DNA of 64,000 nucleotides from Streptomyces sp. NBC_01233 (GCF_035989305.1 NZ_CP108514.1:8102501-8166500); one strand, 5' to 3'; positions 7,432-16,524 are shown, counted from the first letter of the stretch. Notes: a model not told the origin generated them from the letters alone. Numbers and translations: made by a program.

Positions 7432-8694
7432 TCAGGAACCGGCCGGATCTCGCCATCCGGCCGACGAGTTGAGCGGGGACAACAGAGCGCCCAGGCCGAC
7501 GAGCAGACGCAGCCCGCCCGCGATCGCGATGATCAGGTACATGTTGTGCCACCGCTGCTCCAGCACACCGCCCAGCACCGAGGCGACCGGGATCGACATG
7601 AAGGCGATCATCCGGGTGGTCGCCACCACCCGGCCCAGCATCTGCGCGGGCACGGTGCGCTGGCGCAGGACGAACCAGCTCACCATGTTCACGGTGCCGA
7701 TGCCGTAGATCAGCGCCCAGAGCAGGGAGATGCAGACGACGTCCCGCAGCGGGATCAGCAGGACGATCCCGGCGCCGGCGAGCACCGTCCCCGCGATGAC
7801 GACCCGGCCGGGCGCGAGACGGCGGCCCAGCCACGGGCAGGCGGCGGCCCCCAGCACCGCTCCCGCGCCCTGCGCGGCGAAGACCACCCCGACCAGGGCG
7901 GGCGACATCGCCTGGTAGTCGCTCAGGTAGTAGACGAGGTTGGCCTGCACCAGCCAGGTGCCCAGGTTGGCGAGGGCGAACAGGACCGCCCCGCTGAGCA
8001 GGGGCCGGTTGTCCCGGACGATGTGGACCAGGGAGTCCCTCACCTCCGCCCGCAGGTCGCGGCGTACCGGCTCCGCCGACCGCGCGGCGGGCGGCTCCGA
8101 CCGGGTTCTGACGGCCAGCACGGCCAGGGCCGACACCGCGAACGTGCCCGCGTCCGCCCAGATCGCGCCCTCGTAGCCGACGGCCGCGACGAGCACGCCG
8201 GCCACGGCGGGGCCGGCGAGGCCCATCACGTTGTCGCCCATCTGCATCCAGGCGTTGGCGCGCTCCAGTTCCTCGTTGCGGACCAGGTCCGGGACCATCC
8301 CCTGGAAGGCCGGGTAGTACAGCGGTTCCACGCACGCGAGCAGGAACGCCGCCAGGTAGACCAGCAGCACCGAGGAGGACCCCGACGTCACGATGAGCGC
8401 GAGGATCCCCGCGAGGACCGTCGCCGTCAGGTCGCCCACGACCAGGATCCGCCGCCGCTCGAGCCGGTCGGCGATCACGCCGCCCGGCAGCGAGAGCAAC
8501 AGCAGCGGCGCGTACTCCAGTGCGTACACCACCGCGGTGTTCAGCGCCGACCCGGTCAGCTCGAACACCATCAGCGGCAGCGCCAGCCGGTAGATCCAGT
8601 TGCCGAGTCCGGACACGACGAAGGCGAACAGCAGCAGCTCGTACGGTGCGCCGAGCCGCCGTTTCGCGAGCGCCGCGCGGACGTCCGTACTCAA
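7432..8694 (-). CDS. MFS exporter (MFS_3/enterobactin-exporter-like)
   Basis: About 420 residues with 12 predicted membrane spans; signature features are 'GNWIYRLALPLMVFELTGSA' in TM1, the 'GGVIADRLERRRILV' loop between TM2 and TM3 and the mid-protein 'LRAEVRDSLVHIVRDN' loop of the MFS_3 family, which exports siderophores and drugs by proton antiport. Start is inferred as the TTG at 8694, whose TTGA overlaps the stop of a 33-codon ORF with a consensus ribosome binding site, suggesting translational coupling. A GTG at 8706 is an alternative. The other MFS gene diverges across a 0.5-kb regulatory region. Confidence 0.85.
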   Translation of the reverse strand: MSTDVRAALAKRRLGAPYELLLFAFVVSGLGNWIYRLALPLMVFELTGSALNTAVVYALEYAPLLLLSLPGGVIADRLERRRILVVGDLTATVLAGILALIVTSGSSSVLLVYLAAFLLACVEPLYYPAFQGMVPDLVRNEELERANAWMQMGDNVMGLAGPAVAGVLVAAVGYEGAIWADAGTFAVSALAVLAVRTRSEPPAARSAEPVRRDLRAEVRDSLVHIVRDNRPLLSGAVLFALANLGTWLVQANLVYYLSDYQAMSPALVGVVFAAQGAGAVLGAAACPWLGRRLAPGRVVIAGTVLAGAGIVLLIPLRDVVCISLLWALIYGIGTVNMVSWFVLRQRTVPAQMLGRVVATTRMIAFMSIPVASVLGGVLEQRWHNMYLIIAIAGGLRLLVGLGALLSPLNSSAGWRDPAGS

Positions 8695-8792
8695 GTGAAG
8701 GTCCACCCGGTGTCCGTGCGCAGGGCGTCGGCCGGGCGCGGCTCCCCCGCGTGGCGGCCCGGCGTGCCGGTCGGAGACGTTCCGTGCGGCAT
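8691..8792 (-). CDS. 33-residue ORF translationally coupled to the MFS exporter
   Basis: ATG at 8792 follows AGGAGGAACACAGC, a perfect Shine-Dalgarno, whereas the exporter itself has none. The peptide begins MPHGTSPTGTPGRHAGEP and ends RTDTGWTFT; its stop overlaps the exporter's TTG. It is Thr/Gly/Pro-rich, has no Cys, no membrane segment and a single Trp near the C-terminus. It may be a leader ORF that controls exporter translation or, less surely, a peptide substrate of the exporter. No modifying enzyme is adjacent. Family not recognised. Confidence 0.5.
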   Translation of the reverse strand: MPHGTSPTGTPGRHAGEPRPADALRTDTGWTFT

Positions 8793-9331
8793 TGCTGTGT
8801 TCCTCCTGGACGTGGTGCACGGCCGGGGCGGTCCCTTTCGGGCACGGTGATCCGGCTGACCGATTCTTCTGTCTGCGATGACTCGTGGGTGAATCGACGG
8901 TTCTGAATTGAGTGCACGTCGGCATGCTCAAAGGACCGGTGTTCGATGTTAATCATTCCGGGCCGAATGCGCCTCCTCGTGTGACTCAGTCCACTGCTGG
9001 AGTGAATGCCGATCGGATTGCCGCCGGGGAACTTCGTCGAAATTGGGCGTTGACAAGCGGTCCTAATGTGACGGCCGGCCCGTCGCATATGAGCCGAACC
9101 TGCCGGTGAGGCTCGGATTTTGACTGAAAATCGGCCTTCTTCGCCGATCAAGTCGCTGACAGGGCGATGCTTTTCAGTCATCGGGCCAGGTGATCACCCT
9201 CACGTCGATTCCGTTATTGCCAGGACTTTCCTGCTGGTACGTTGATCGGAACACCCCGGTCGCAAAGCCGTTCACGAGAGTGGCTCTACTTGAAAAGCGG
9301 GCTCGGGAATCCAGGGCCCCCGGGAGGCGTC
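8793..9331. promoter_or_regulatory. Divergent promoter region between two MFS genes
   Basis: This 0.5-kb stretch is more AT-rich than its surroundings and codes for nothing convincing. It contains a 10-bp inverted repeat TGACTGAAAA (9121-9130) / TTTTCAGTCA (9171-9180), each arm being part of a smaller dyad (GATTTT/AAAATC around the first, GATG/CATC around the second), and a perfect palindrome GGTGATCACC at 9189-9198. These look like operators for regulators of one or both exporters. I could not assign a reliable -35/-10 pair. Confidence 0.5.
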
Positions 9332-10558
9332 ATGCCCCACAAGGTGATTCTGGCGCTTCTTGCGATCGGCTCCTTTGCCGTCGGCACCGACGGATTTGTC
9401 ATCAGCGGTATTCTTCCGCGCATCGCCGGTGAACTGGACGTGTCCGAACCGGTGGCCGGACAGCTCGTCACGGCCTTCGCGCTCAGCTACGCGATCAGCG
9501 CGCCGGTCCTGATGACCCTGACCGCCGGCCTGTCCCGGCGCGTCATGCTGCGCGGCTCGATGCCGGCCTTCCTGCTCGCCAACGTGCTGGGCGCGCTCGC
9601 CCCCACCTACGGGGTGCTGATGGGGGCCAGGATCCTGGCCGGGATCAGTGCCGCCCTCTACATGAACACCGCCGCGGCCACCGCCACGGCACTCGCGGGG
9701 GAGCGGTACCGGGGCCGGGCGGTGTCGCTGATCATCGGCGGGCTCACGGTGGCCACGGCGCTCGGTGTGCCCGGCGGCACGCTGGTCGGGCAACTCGGCA
9801 GCTGGCGCCTGACGTTGGCACTCGTCGTGGTGCTGGCCCTGCCCGTGTTCATCGGCCTGTTCCTGGTGCTGCCCGCAGTGCCGCAGCCACCGGTGGTCAG
9901 CATGCGCGACCGGGTGCGGATCGGCGCGCAGCGTCCGGTCCTGCTGGCCGTCCTGGCCAACCTGTTCGCGGTGGCGGGCTGCTTCACCGTCTTCACCTAC
10001 CTGGCGGCCTTCACCCGTGCCACCACGGGCATGGACGACGCCGGCGTGAGCGTCGTCCTGCTGGTGTTCGGTGTCGCCGGCGCGGTCGGCAACGCGGTCG
10101 GCGGCCGGCTCAGCGACCGCATCGGGGCGGAACGCACCTTCACCGCCTCGGTGTCGGGCGTCACGGCGGCCATGGCGCTGTTGGCGGTACTGGCGAGCTG
10201 CTTCGCCTCCGAGTCGGCTGCCGTGGCGGCGGTCTTCCTCGCCGCCACGGCAGCCTGGGGAACGGTCTACTGGGCCGAACCCCCCACCGCCATCCACCGC
10301 GTACTGGACCTGGCCCCCACGGCCCCGAGCGTGGCCATCTCCGTCAACAGCTCCGCGTCGTACCTCGGTGTGGCCCTGGGCGGTGCGGTCGGCGGGGCGG
10401 TGCTCGACCGGCTCTCGCCGGCCGCCCTCGCGTGGGCGGGCGGGTGCCTGGAGCTGGTCGCCCTGGCCCTGGTCGTCCTGTCGAGGGTTTCCGCAGGCCG
10501 GGGGCGTCGGGCCGAGGCGCCCGCCCGTGCGCGGCCGGAGCCCGTGCGCGAGGGCTGA
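9332..10558 (+). CDS. MFS exporter, DHA1 family (AraJ/arabinose-efflux-like)
   Basis: 408 residues, 12 membrane spans. TM1 carries 'IGSFAVGTDGFVISGILPRIA', the D/G pattern of DHA1 drug and sugar efflux proteins; the TM2-3 loop is 'TAGLSRRVMLRG' and TM5 contains 'GVPGGTLVGQLGSWR', the antiporter motif C region. The ATG at 9332 has GGGAGG seven bases upstream. The C-terminus is a short Arg/Pro-rich cytosolic tail. Substrate unknown; divergent from the other MFS exporter, suggesting shared control. Confidence 0.88.
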   Translation: MPHKVILALLAIGSFAVGTDGFVISGILPRIAGELDVSEPVAGQLVTAFALSYAISAPVLMTLTAGLSRRVMLRGSMPAFLLANVLGALAPTYGVLMGARILAGISAALYMNTAAATATALAGERYRGRAVSLIIGGLTVATALGVPGGTLVGQLGSWRLTLALVVVLALPVFIGLFLVLPAVPQPPVVSMRDRVRIGAQRPVLLAVLANLFAVAGCFTVFTYLAAFTRATTGMDDAGVSVVLLVFGVAGAVGNAVGGRLSDRIGAERTFTASVSGVTAAMALLAVLASCFASESAAVAAVFLAATAAWGTVYWAEPPTAIHRVLDLAPTAPSVAISVNSSASYLGVALGGAVGGAVLDRLSPAALAWAGGCLELVALALVVLSRVSAGRGRRAEAPARARPEPVREG

Positions 10559-10598
10559 CCCCAGTGGCCTGCGGCCTGCGGCTTTCCGGCGCCGAGTC

Positions 10599-10614
10599 CG
10601 CGTCCCGGGACGCG
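10599..10614. terminator. Perfect 16-bp palindrome between convergent genes
   Basis: CGCGTCCCGGGACGCG lies in the 157-bp gap between the DHA1 exporter and the convergent STAND gene. It could form a short stem that terminates both transcripts; the tiny loop makes it a weak candidate. Nothing else is visible in the gap. Confidence 0.35.
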
Positions 10615-10715
10615 ACCTCGGCCTCGGCTCCGCACGTGACCGTGCCGGTGAACGAACGGCAGGGCCGCATGCGCCCTCGACCGCGGCTCGTGGCCGGGAG
10701 ACCGGGCCGGTCGGA

Positions 10716-13700
10716 TCACTCCCGCAACCGCCCGATCGCCGCCAGCCGCGCCCCGACGTCCAGGTTCCACAGCCGTACGGTGCCGTCGGTGCTGCTGCTG
10801 GCCACCGTCCGCCCGTCGGGGGCGAAGACCACGCCCCACACCGCGCTCGCATGGCCGGACAGCACGGCCACCGTCCGGCGTCCGGCCACGTCCCACAGTC
10901 GCACCGTACGGTCGTTGCCGCTGCTCGCCAGCGTGCGCCCGTCGGGGGAGAAGGCGATGCCCCGCGCGGAGCCGGTGTGGCCGGACAGCGCCACCCGGAA
11001 GCGGTGGCGGTGCGCGTCCCACAGCCGTACGGTGCCGTCGTTGCCGCTGCTGGCGAGGGTCCGCCCGTCCGGGCTGAAGGCGACCCCGCGGACCGCACCC
11101 GTGTGCCCGGTGAGGGCGGCCAGCGGGCGCCGCCCGGCCACGTCCCAGAGACGGACCGTCAGATCGTCGCCGGCGCTCGCCAGGGTGCGCCCGTCGGGGC
11201 TGAACGCCACGTCGTTGGCGAAGTCCGTATGCCCGGCGAGCGTGGCGAGCGGGCGGCGCGCCACGACGTCCCACAGCCGTACGGTGCCGTCCGAGCCGGC
11301 CGAGGCGAGCGTCCGCCCGTCGGGGGAGAAGGCCACCGAGAAGACGGTCCCGCCCAGCCCGGCGAGCGTGGCGGACGGCCCGCCCGCCACGACGTCCCAC
11401 AGCCGTACGGTGCCGTCCGAGCCGGCCGAGGCCAGGGTCCGCCCGTCGGGGGAGAAGGCCACCGAGAACACCGTCTCGCTGTGACCCTCGAAAGTGGCCA
11501 GCACCCGGCGCCCGGCCACGTCCCACAGCCGGACCGTGTGATCCGCCTCCGCGGTGGCCAGCAGCTTTCCGTCCGGGCTGTACGCGGCGTGCCAGATCTC
11601 CGAGAACGGCCGCGAGGCCAGCACCGCGCCCCGCAGGTCCCACAGCACCACCGACTGGTCGAAACCGGCGGTGGCCAGCATCGCGCCGCGCTGGTCCACG
11701 GCCACCCCGAGCACGTAGTCCGTGTGCCCGGCGAGCGTCGCCGTCAGCCGGCCGCCGGCCACGTCCCACAGCCGGGTCGTCCCGTCGCCGCCCGCGCTGA
11801 CGACGGTCGTTCCGTCCGGGGTGTAGGCGACGCCGTTGACGTCGTCGCTGTGCCCGGCCAGCGTCGCGGCCGTGCGCCGGCCGGCCACGTCCCACAGGCG
11901 TACGGTCCGGTCGACGCCTCCCGTGGCGACCGTGCGGCCGTCCGGGGCGAACGCCGCCCCCAGCACCTCGTCGGTGTGCCCGGTGAGCACGGCCAGCGGA
12001 CGCGCGTCCACCGGATCCCACAGCCGTACGGTCCGGTCGGCGCCGGCCGAGACCAGCGTCCGGCCGTCCGCGGCGTACGCGAGGGCGTTGACCCGCCCGG
12101 TGTGGCCCGCGAGGGACGCGACGGCCCGGTGGTCCCCGGCGGTCTCCCACAGCCGGACCGTCCCGTCGGCGCCGGCGACCGCCAGCGTCCGCCCGTCGGG
12201 GGCGAAGGCCACGGCCCGGGCACCCTCCGTACTCGCGGGGAGCACTCCCGTCGCACGGTGGCCCACGGTGTCCCAGAGGCGCGCCGGCCCGTCCGTGGAG
12301 GCGGCCGCGAGGGTCCGCCCGTCCGGGCTCACGGCGACCGCGCGGACCCGTCCGGGCATGGTGAAGGTCGCGAGGGTGCGGCGGTCGGCCACCCCCCGCA
12401 GGGTCACCGTGCCGTCGGAACTGGCCGTCGCCAGCCAGCCGTTGCCCGGCGAGAAGGCCACCGCGTTGACCGGCCCGCCGTGCCCGCCCAGGCGGGCGAT
12501 GAACGGCTGGGACTGGGTGCTCAGCAGGGCGCCCCGGGCCTCGCTCGTGGGCGCGGTCCGGTAGGCCTCCCCGGCGAGCAGCATCGACGCCTCCGGCTGG
12601 CCGGCGGCCAGCGCCGCCGACTGCAGGGCGAGCGCCCGCGAACGGGCGACGCGCTCCTGGCCGAGTGCGCCCGCGCGCTGCTGGTAGGCCAGGCCGCCGG
12701 CGCCCACCGCGAGCACCAGCAGGACGACGAGCGTGGCCAGCATCCGCTGCCGCAGCCGCACCTGGCGCCCGGCCTGCCGCTCGCGGCTGTCGTGCGCCTC
12801 CTGGCCGGCCCGCAGGAAGGCGGCCTCCAGGGGGCCGAGCCGGCTCCGGCCGTCGAGCTCGTCGGCCCAGGAGCGTGCGGTGTCCAGCCGGGTCCCGCGG
12901 TAGAGCGCCGACGGGTCCCGGCCCTCGCGCTCCCATTCGGCGGCGGCGTGGGCCAGCTGCTGGTGGATCAGGAGCCCGGCCCGGTCGGCGTGGATCCAGC
13001 CGCGCAGCCGTGGCCAGGCGTGCAGCAGGGCCTCGTGGGTGATCTCGACGGTGTCGCTGTCCATGGTGATCAGACGGGCCCGTACGAAGGCGTCGAGCGC
13101 GGCCGCGGCGGGGCCCGCGTCGGCCAGTTGGTCCATCAGCGCGGTCCGGCTCATCCGCCGCCGCGCCGCCCCCGTGCCGTCGGCCACGTGCACCAGCCGT
13201 ACCAGGACGCGGCGCAGCGTGTTCTGCTCGGCCGGGTAGAGGCGGGCGAACACCTCTTCGGCCGTGCGGGCGATCGCCCCCTGGATGCCGCCGGTGCGCT
13301 CGTACCCGGCGACGGTCAGCGTGGAGCCCTCGCGCTGCCGCCAGGTGGCCATCAGCGCGTGGGAGACCAGGGGCAGCGCACCGGAGGGCGTACGGTCCGG
13401 CGGGTCGTCGCGCAGGCCGACATCGCGCAGCAGCAGCGGGACCAGGCCCGGTTCGAGGGTGAGGCCGGCGCGTTCGGCGGGCCGGGTGATCGATTCCCGG
13501 AGCTCCGCGAGGGACATCGGGGGCAGTACGAACAGCCCGCCGGTGAAGACCGGGGCCAGCTCCGGAAGGTCCAGACAGTTCCCGGAGAAGTCCGCCCGTA
13601 CGCCGAGCACCACGACGGCGGGGTCGTGCCCGGCGGGCGGCGCCGGACCGGAGGCGGCCAGGGCGCAGAGCACCCGGACGAACGCGCGCCGCTCGTCCTC

Positions 13701-14507
13701 GTCGGAGCAGAGCGTGAACAGCTCCTCGAACTGGTCGACGAGCAGCACCGGCCGGGGCGGAGGCGGCCGCCGGTCCCCGGAACCGGACGGCAGCCGCTGC
13801 GACAGCCGGTGGACGGCTTCGAGCAGCGCGTGCGGGTGGTCCCGCAACTCCCGTGCCGTGATGCCGAGATCGCTGCCCAGGACCTTCGCGGCGCAGTCCA
13901 GCAGCTCCTCCAGCGGATGCGCGGTGGGAGTGAACCGCATCACCGGCCACGTGTCGGCGCCGGGCATCGGGAAGCCGCCGCCGCGCCGCAACGCCGGTAC
14001 GAGACCTGCGTTGAGCAGCGAGGACTTGCCCGCGCCCGACGGGGCGACCAGCATCAGCGGTGCGATGTCGACCCGCCCGAAGACCCGTTCGACCAGCTCG
14101 GCCGTCGCCCGCTCCCGGCCGAAGAACCACTCGGCCTCCCGCGCGGTGAAGGCCGGCAGACCGCGGTACGGACACGCTCCGTCCGTCGGCGGCCCGGCGT
14201 CGGCAGGGCCTTCGGCGCCGGCCTCGGGCGCTCCCGTCTCCCGGACCATCCGCAGCAGTTCACCTCCCGCCCGCAGTACGTCGTCGCAGCGCCGCGCGAC
14301 GTCGACGGTGACGCGCTTCGAGCCGGTCTCGATCTTGCTGAGATAGCCCTTGCTGTAGTGCGTCTGCCGTGCGAGGTCCGCGAGGGACAGGCCGCGTTGC
14401 ACCCGCAGACGTCTCAGCTGCGCAGGGAAGTGCACCGACGTGTCGTCGGACGCGTGCTGGTGATCGGTCTTCCGCCGGCGGTCCGGATCCCCCAAAACAT
14501 CCCCCAT
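10716..14507 (-). CDS. XRE-nSTAND NTPase-WD40 protein (NLR-like sensor)
   Basis: 1263 residues. Order: XRE helix-turn-helix ('LRRLRVQRGLSLADLARQT...GYLSKIETG', about 29-80); novel-STAND P-loop NTPase with the entry motif 'CPYRGLPAFTAREAEWFFGR', Walker A 'APSGAGKSSLLNAG' (about 153-166) and Walker B 'VLLVDQFEELF' (about 252-262); helical winged region; one transmembrane helix ('LATLVVLLVLAVGAGG', about 588); then 14 WD40 repeats of 42 residues ending 'TVRLWD', enough for two seven-bladed propellers. STAND proteins oligomerise on NTP binding after ligand sensing. The HTH suggests a regulator; the family also appears in conflict systems. Several repeats are nearly identical in DNA. Confidence 0.9.
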   Translation of the reverse strand: MGDVLGDPDRRRKTDHQHASDDTSVHFPAQLRRLRVQRGLSLADLARQTHYSKGYLSKIETGSKRVTVDVARRCDDVLRAGGELLRMVRETGAPEAGAEGPADAGPPTDGACPYRGLPAFTAREAEWFFGRERATAELVERVFGRVDIAPLMLVAPSGAGKSSLLNAGLVPALRRGGGFPMPGADTWPVMRFTPTAHPLEELLDCAAKVLGSDLGITARELRDHPHALLEAVHRLSQRLPSGSGDRRPPPPRPVLLVDQFEELFTLCSDEDERRAFVRVLCALAASGPAPPAGHDPAVVVLGVRADFSGNCLDLPELAPVFTGGLFVLPPMSLAELRESITRPAERAGLTLEPGLVPLLLRDVGLRDDPPDRTPSGALPLVSHALMATWRQREGSTLTVAGYERTGGIQGAIARTAEEVFARLYPAEQNTLRRVLVRLVHVADGTGAARRRMSRTALMDQLADAGPAAAALDAFVRARLITMDSDTVEITHEALLHAWPRLRGWIHADRAGLLIHQQLAHAAAEWEREGRDPSALYRGTRLDTARSWADELDGRSRLGPLEAAFLRAGQEAHDSRERQAGRQVRLRQRMLATLVVLLVLAVGAGGLAYQQRAGALGQERVARSRALALQSAALAAGQPEASMLLAGEAYRTAPTSEARGALLSTQSQPFIARLGGHGGPVNAVAFSPGNGWLATASSDGTVTLRGVADRRTLATFTMPGRVRAVAVSPDGRTLAAASTDGPARLWDTVGHRATGVLPASTEGARAVAFAPDGRTLAVAGADGTVRLWETAGDHRAVASLAGHTGRVNALAYAADGRTLVSAGADRTVRLWDPVDARPLAVLTGHTDEVLGAAFAPDGRTVATGGVDRTVRLWDVAGRRTAATLAGHSDDVNGVAYTPDGTTVVSAGGDGTTRLWDVAGGRLTATLAGHTDYVLGVAVDQRGAMLATAGFDQSVVLWDLRGAVLASRPFSEIWHAAYSPDGKLLATAEADHTVRLWDVAGRRVLATFEGHSETVFSVAFSPDGRTLASAGSDGTVRLWDVVAGGPSATLAGLGGTVFSVAFSPDGRTLASAGSDGTVRLWDVVARRPLATLAGHTDFANDVAFSPDGRTLASAGDDLTVRLWDVAGRRPLAALTGHTGAVRGVAFSPDGRTLASSGNDGTVRLWDAHRHRFRVALSGHTGSARGIAFSPDGRTLASSGNDRTVRLWDVAGRRTVAVLSGHASAVWGVVFAPDGRTVASSSTDGTVRLWNLDVGARLAAIGRLRE

Positions 14508-14654
14508 GGCAATGCGCGCCCAGGCAGCGAGATGGCACTGCCCAGGCTACCGCGGGGGTACGACGGAAGACGGGATCCTCCAGCCGGTATGACCAGAACA
14601 GGAACCCCCGGAGCCGCCCGCGCGGCGGCTCCGGAAGCCCTCGCCGCGGGAGCG

Positions 14655-15017
14655 CTACCGGTTGAGGCGGATCGAGTTGATCGGCGTGAGGTCGGCGTAG
14701 ACACCGGTCTTGGCGGCGATGGGGCTGCCGCAGCCCGCGCCGTTGGAGCCGGTGCACAGGTTTGCGGTCGCACCGCCGTACTGATTGTTGAGCACCCAGT
14801 GGTTCCCGAACTGGTTGCTCAGGTTGTGGGCCCCGTACGAGTAGAAGACGTGGGTCGGCTTGACGGCCGGGTTCTGGTTCTGAGGGTAGATGCAGACCGC
14901 CCCGTCCGGGCATCCGGCCCACGCGTCGACCGGCTTGGCCTCGACCGAACCGCTGAGCGCGAGGACGGCGGTGGCGGCGGTCGCGAGGGCGGCGGCGCCG
15001 CGGAACATCTTGCGCAT
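14655..15017 (-). CDS. Small secreted protein, peptidase-inhibitor-I36-like
   Basis: 120 residues with a Sec signal peptide (MRKMFRGAAALATAATAVLAL, cleavage near VEA-KP) and GGAGAAACC before the ATG. The mature domain has 'CPDGAVCIYPQNQNP' and 'NNQYGGATANLCTGSNGAGC', four Cys that could form two disulfides, and Asn/Tyr-rich strands. The 'CPxGxVCxY' opening resembles small secreted actinobacterial proteins of the I36 type (related to SMPI metalloprotease inhibitor). Inhibitor activity is only a family-based guess. Confidence 0.7.
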   Translation of the reverse strand: MRKMFRGAAALATAATAVLALSGSVEAKPVDAWAGCPDGAVCIYPQNQNPAVKPTHVFYSYGAHNLSNQFGNHWVLNNQYGGATANLCTGSNGAGCGSPIAAKTGVYADLTPINSIRLNR

Positions 15018-15201
15018 GGTTTCTCCTGGTGGTTCTTGTCTCCTGCGGACGACTTCAGCCTGCCCCCGCCGGATGCGGCGGTCGACGGGTTGCCCGTTGC
15101 CCCTTGCCGGAGCCCCCGGGAAACCCCCTGCGACCAGCACGGTGTCGAAGCGGGGGGCAACGGCCCGCGCCGCGTCCCCGGCTCCGGGTGACGAGGTGTC
15201 A

Positions 15202-15230
15202 CGCCGCGACGGCGCAAGGCCGTCGCGGCG
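15202..15230. other. GC-rich hairpin between divergent genes
   Basis: CGCCGCGACGGC (15202-15213) and GCCGTCGCGGCG (15219-15230) are perfect complements around a 5-nt loop. It lies in the 324-bp gap between two divergently transcribed genes, where no terminator is expected, so it may shape a 5' leader or stop antisense transcription. The rest of this gap (15018-15341) holds no gene I can support; it must contain the two promoters. Confidence 0.45.
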
Positions 15231-15341
15231 AGTCCCGCGATCCACTCCTCCGGACGTCAAATTGCGCCGTTTGCCCACGGCATGTACCCGTCCGCTTACC
15301 CAATGTGGCGAACTGCTCTAATCGCCCATAACTTCTGCATC

Positions 15342-16490
15342 GTGACGAACCGACAAATCAAGTCCCTCATGTGCATCGCAGTCGTCATGGCCGCAGGGAT
15401 CGGCGTGGCCGCGCCACCCGCCGCCGCGGCCGGACGGCGAGTGCACCCGGGCGACTCGATCCAGGACGCGGTGAACGCCGCACGACCGGGCGACATCATC
15501 ACCGTGATGCCCGGCACCTACTACGAGAACGTGCTGATCACCAAGCGGCTCACCCTGCGGGGGTTCGGCGCCCGTACGGTGATCAAGCCGCCGATCATCC
15601 AGGCCGCGCCGGCAGCACCTGCGGCACCCGCGGCACCCGACGCGCCGGGCGGGGCGGCAGCGGCCGCGCCGGGCGCACCGGCGGCTCCCGCGCGCGCGGC
15701 CACCGCCTGCTCGCAGGCCGACACCGGGATCTGCGTCATGGGGACGCCCGAGCAGAGCGTGAACGAGGTGAAGATCCGCGCGCTGACCGTCTCGGGCTTC
15801 AAGCGGAACGGCATCTGGGCCGCCTACACCGACCGGCTCAGCGTCGAGCGGGTGATCTCCGAGAAGAACGGCACCTGGGGGATCGCTCAGGAACGGTCCA
15901 CCCGCGGGGTGTTCCGCGGCAACGTCGCCCGAGACAACACCGAGTCGGGAATCTTCATCGCCAACACCGTCGAGCGGGAGGGCGGCGCCACCGACACCCT
16001 GGGCGCGGTGGTCCTGCGCAACACGCTGACCGGGAACCGGATCGGAGTCACGGTCAGGCGCGTCAGGAACCTCTCCGTCAGCGACAACCTCCTCACCGGC
16101 AACTGCGGCGGCGTGTTCGTCGTCGGCGACGAGGGCGAGCCGGGTGCCGGAGCCATGACCATCCGCGGCAACTGGATCCACGAGAACAACAAGTTCTGCA
16201 AGGGCAACAGCCGCCTCCCCGACATCCAGGGCGTCGGCATCGTCCTCACCGGGGCCGAGGAGACGGTCGTGCGCGGGAACTCCATCCGCGGCAACGTCGG
16301 CGCCTCCCCCCTGTCCGGCGGAATCCTGCTGTTCAAGAGCTTCGTGGGCGCGACGAACACGGACAACGTCATCCAGGACAACGTGGTGCGGGGCAACCAG
16401 CCGGCCGACCTGGCCAACCAGGGGACCGGAACGGGCAACCGGTTCGTAGGCAACCGGTGCGGGACCTCCGTACCGGCCGGGATGTGCTGA
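15342..16490 (+). CDS. Secreted right-handed beta-helix protein (NosD/pectate-lyase-like fold)
   Basis: 382 residues from the GTG at 15342; an ATG at 15369 is the alternative. A signal peptide ends at AAPPAAAA, then 'GRRVHPGDSIQDAVNAARPG', the classic opening of parallel beta-helix proteins, and 'DIITVMPGTYYENVLITKRL'. An Ala/Pro-rich insert (about residues 85-125) interrupts the helix. Repeats such as 'GVVVRDN', 'RNTLTGNRIGVTV' and 'VRGNSIRGNVG' follow. Cys pairs are present (ACSQADTGICV; final CGTSVPAGMC). Probably extracellular carbohydrate binding or modification; no catalytic site is assigned. Confidence 0.82.
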   Translation: MTNRQIKSLMCIAVVMAAGIGVAAPPAAAAGRRVHPGDSIQDAVNAARPGDIITVMPGTYYENVLITKRLTLRGFGARTVIKPPIIQAAPAAPAAPAAPDAPGGAAAAAPGAPAAPARAATACSQADTGICVMGTPEQSVNEVKIRALTVSGFKRNGIWAAYTDRLSVERVISEKNGTWGIAQERSTRGVFRGNVARDNTESGIFIANTVEREGGATDTLGAVVLRNTLTGNRIGVTVRRVRNLSVSDNLLTGNCGGVFVVGDEGEPGAGAMTIRGNWIHENNKFCKGNSRLPDIQGVGIVLTGAEETVVRGNSIRGNVGASPLSGGILLFKSFVGATNTDNVIQDNVVRGNQPADLANQGTGTGNRFVGNRCGTSVPAGMC

Positions 16491-16524
16491 CCGTGCTCCA
16501 CCTCATCAGAAGAATCGAGGCCGT

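Noticed and set aside
9050..9078. TTGACA at 9050-9055 as a -35 box of the DHA1 exporter
   Set aside because: No -10 hexamer lies at 16-19 bases; the nearest TAATGT is only eight bases away.
82..9198. Shared GTGATCAC cores at 82-104, 9189-9198 and 48698-48705 as one regulon
   Set aside because: Eight-base palindromes of this kind are expected by chance and flanking bases differ.
10267..14175. Second very long minus-strand frame over the WD40 gene
   Set aside because: It is the shifted frame of the WD40 repeats; composition is Arg/Gly/Pro-rich without domains.
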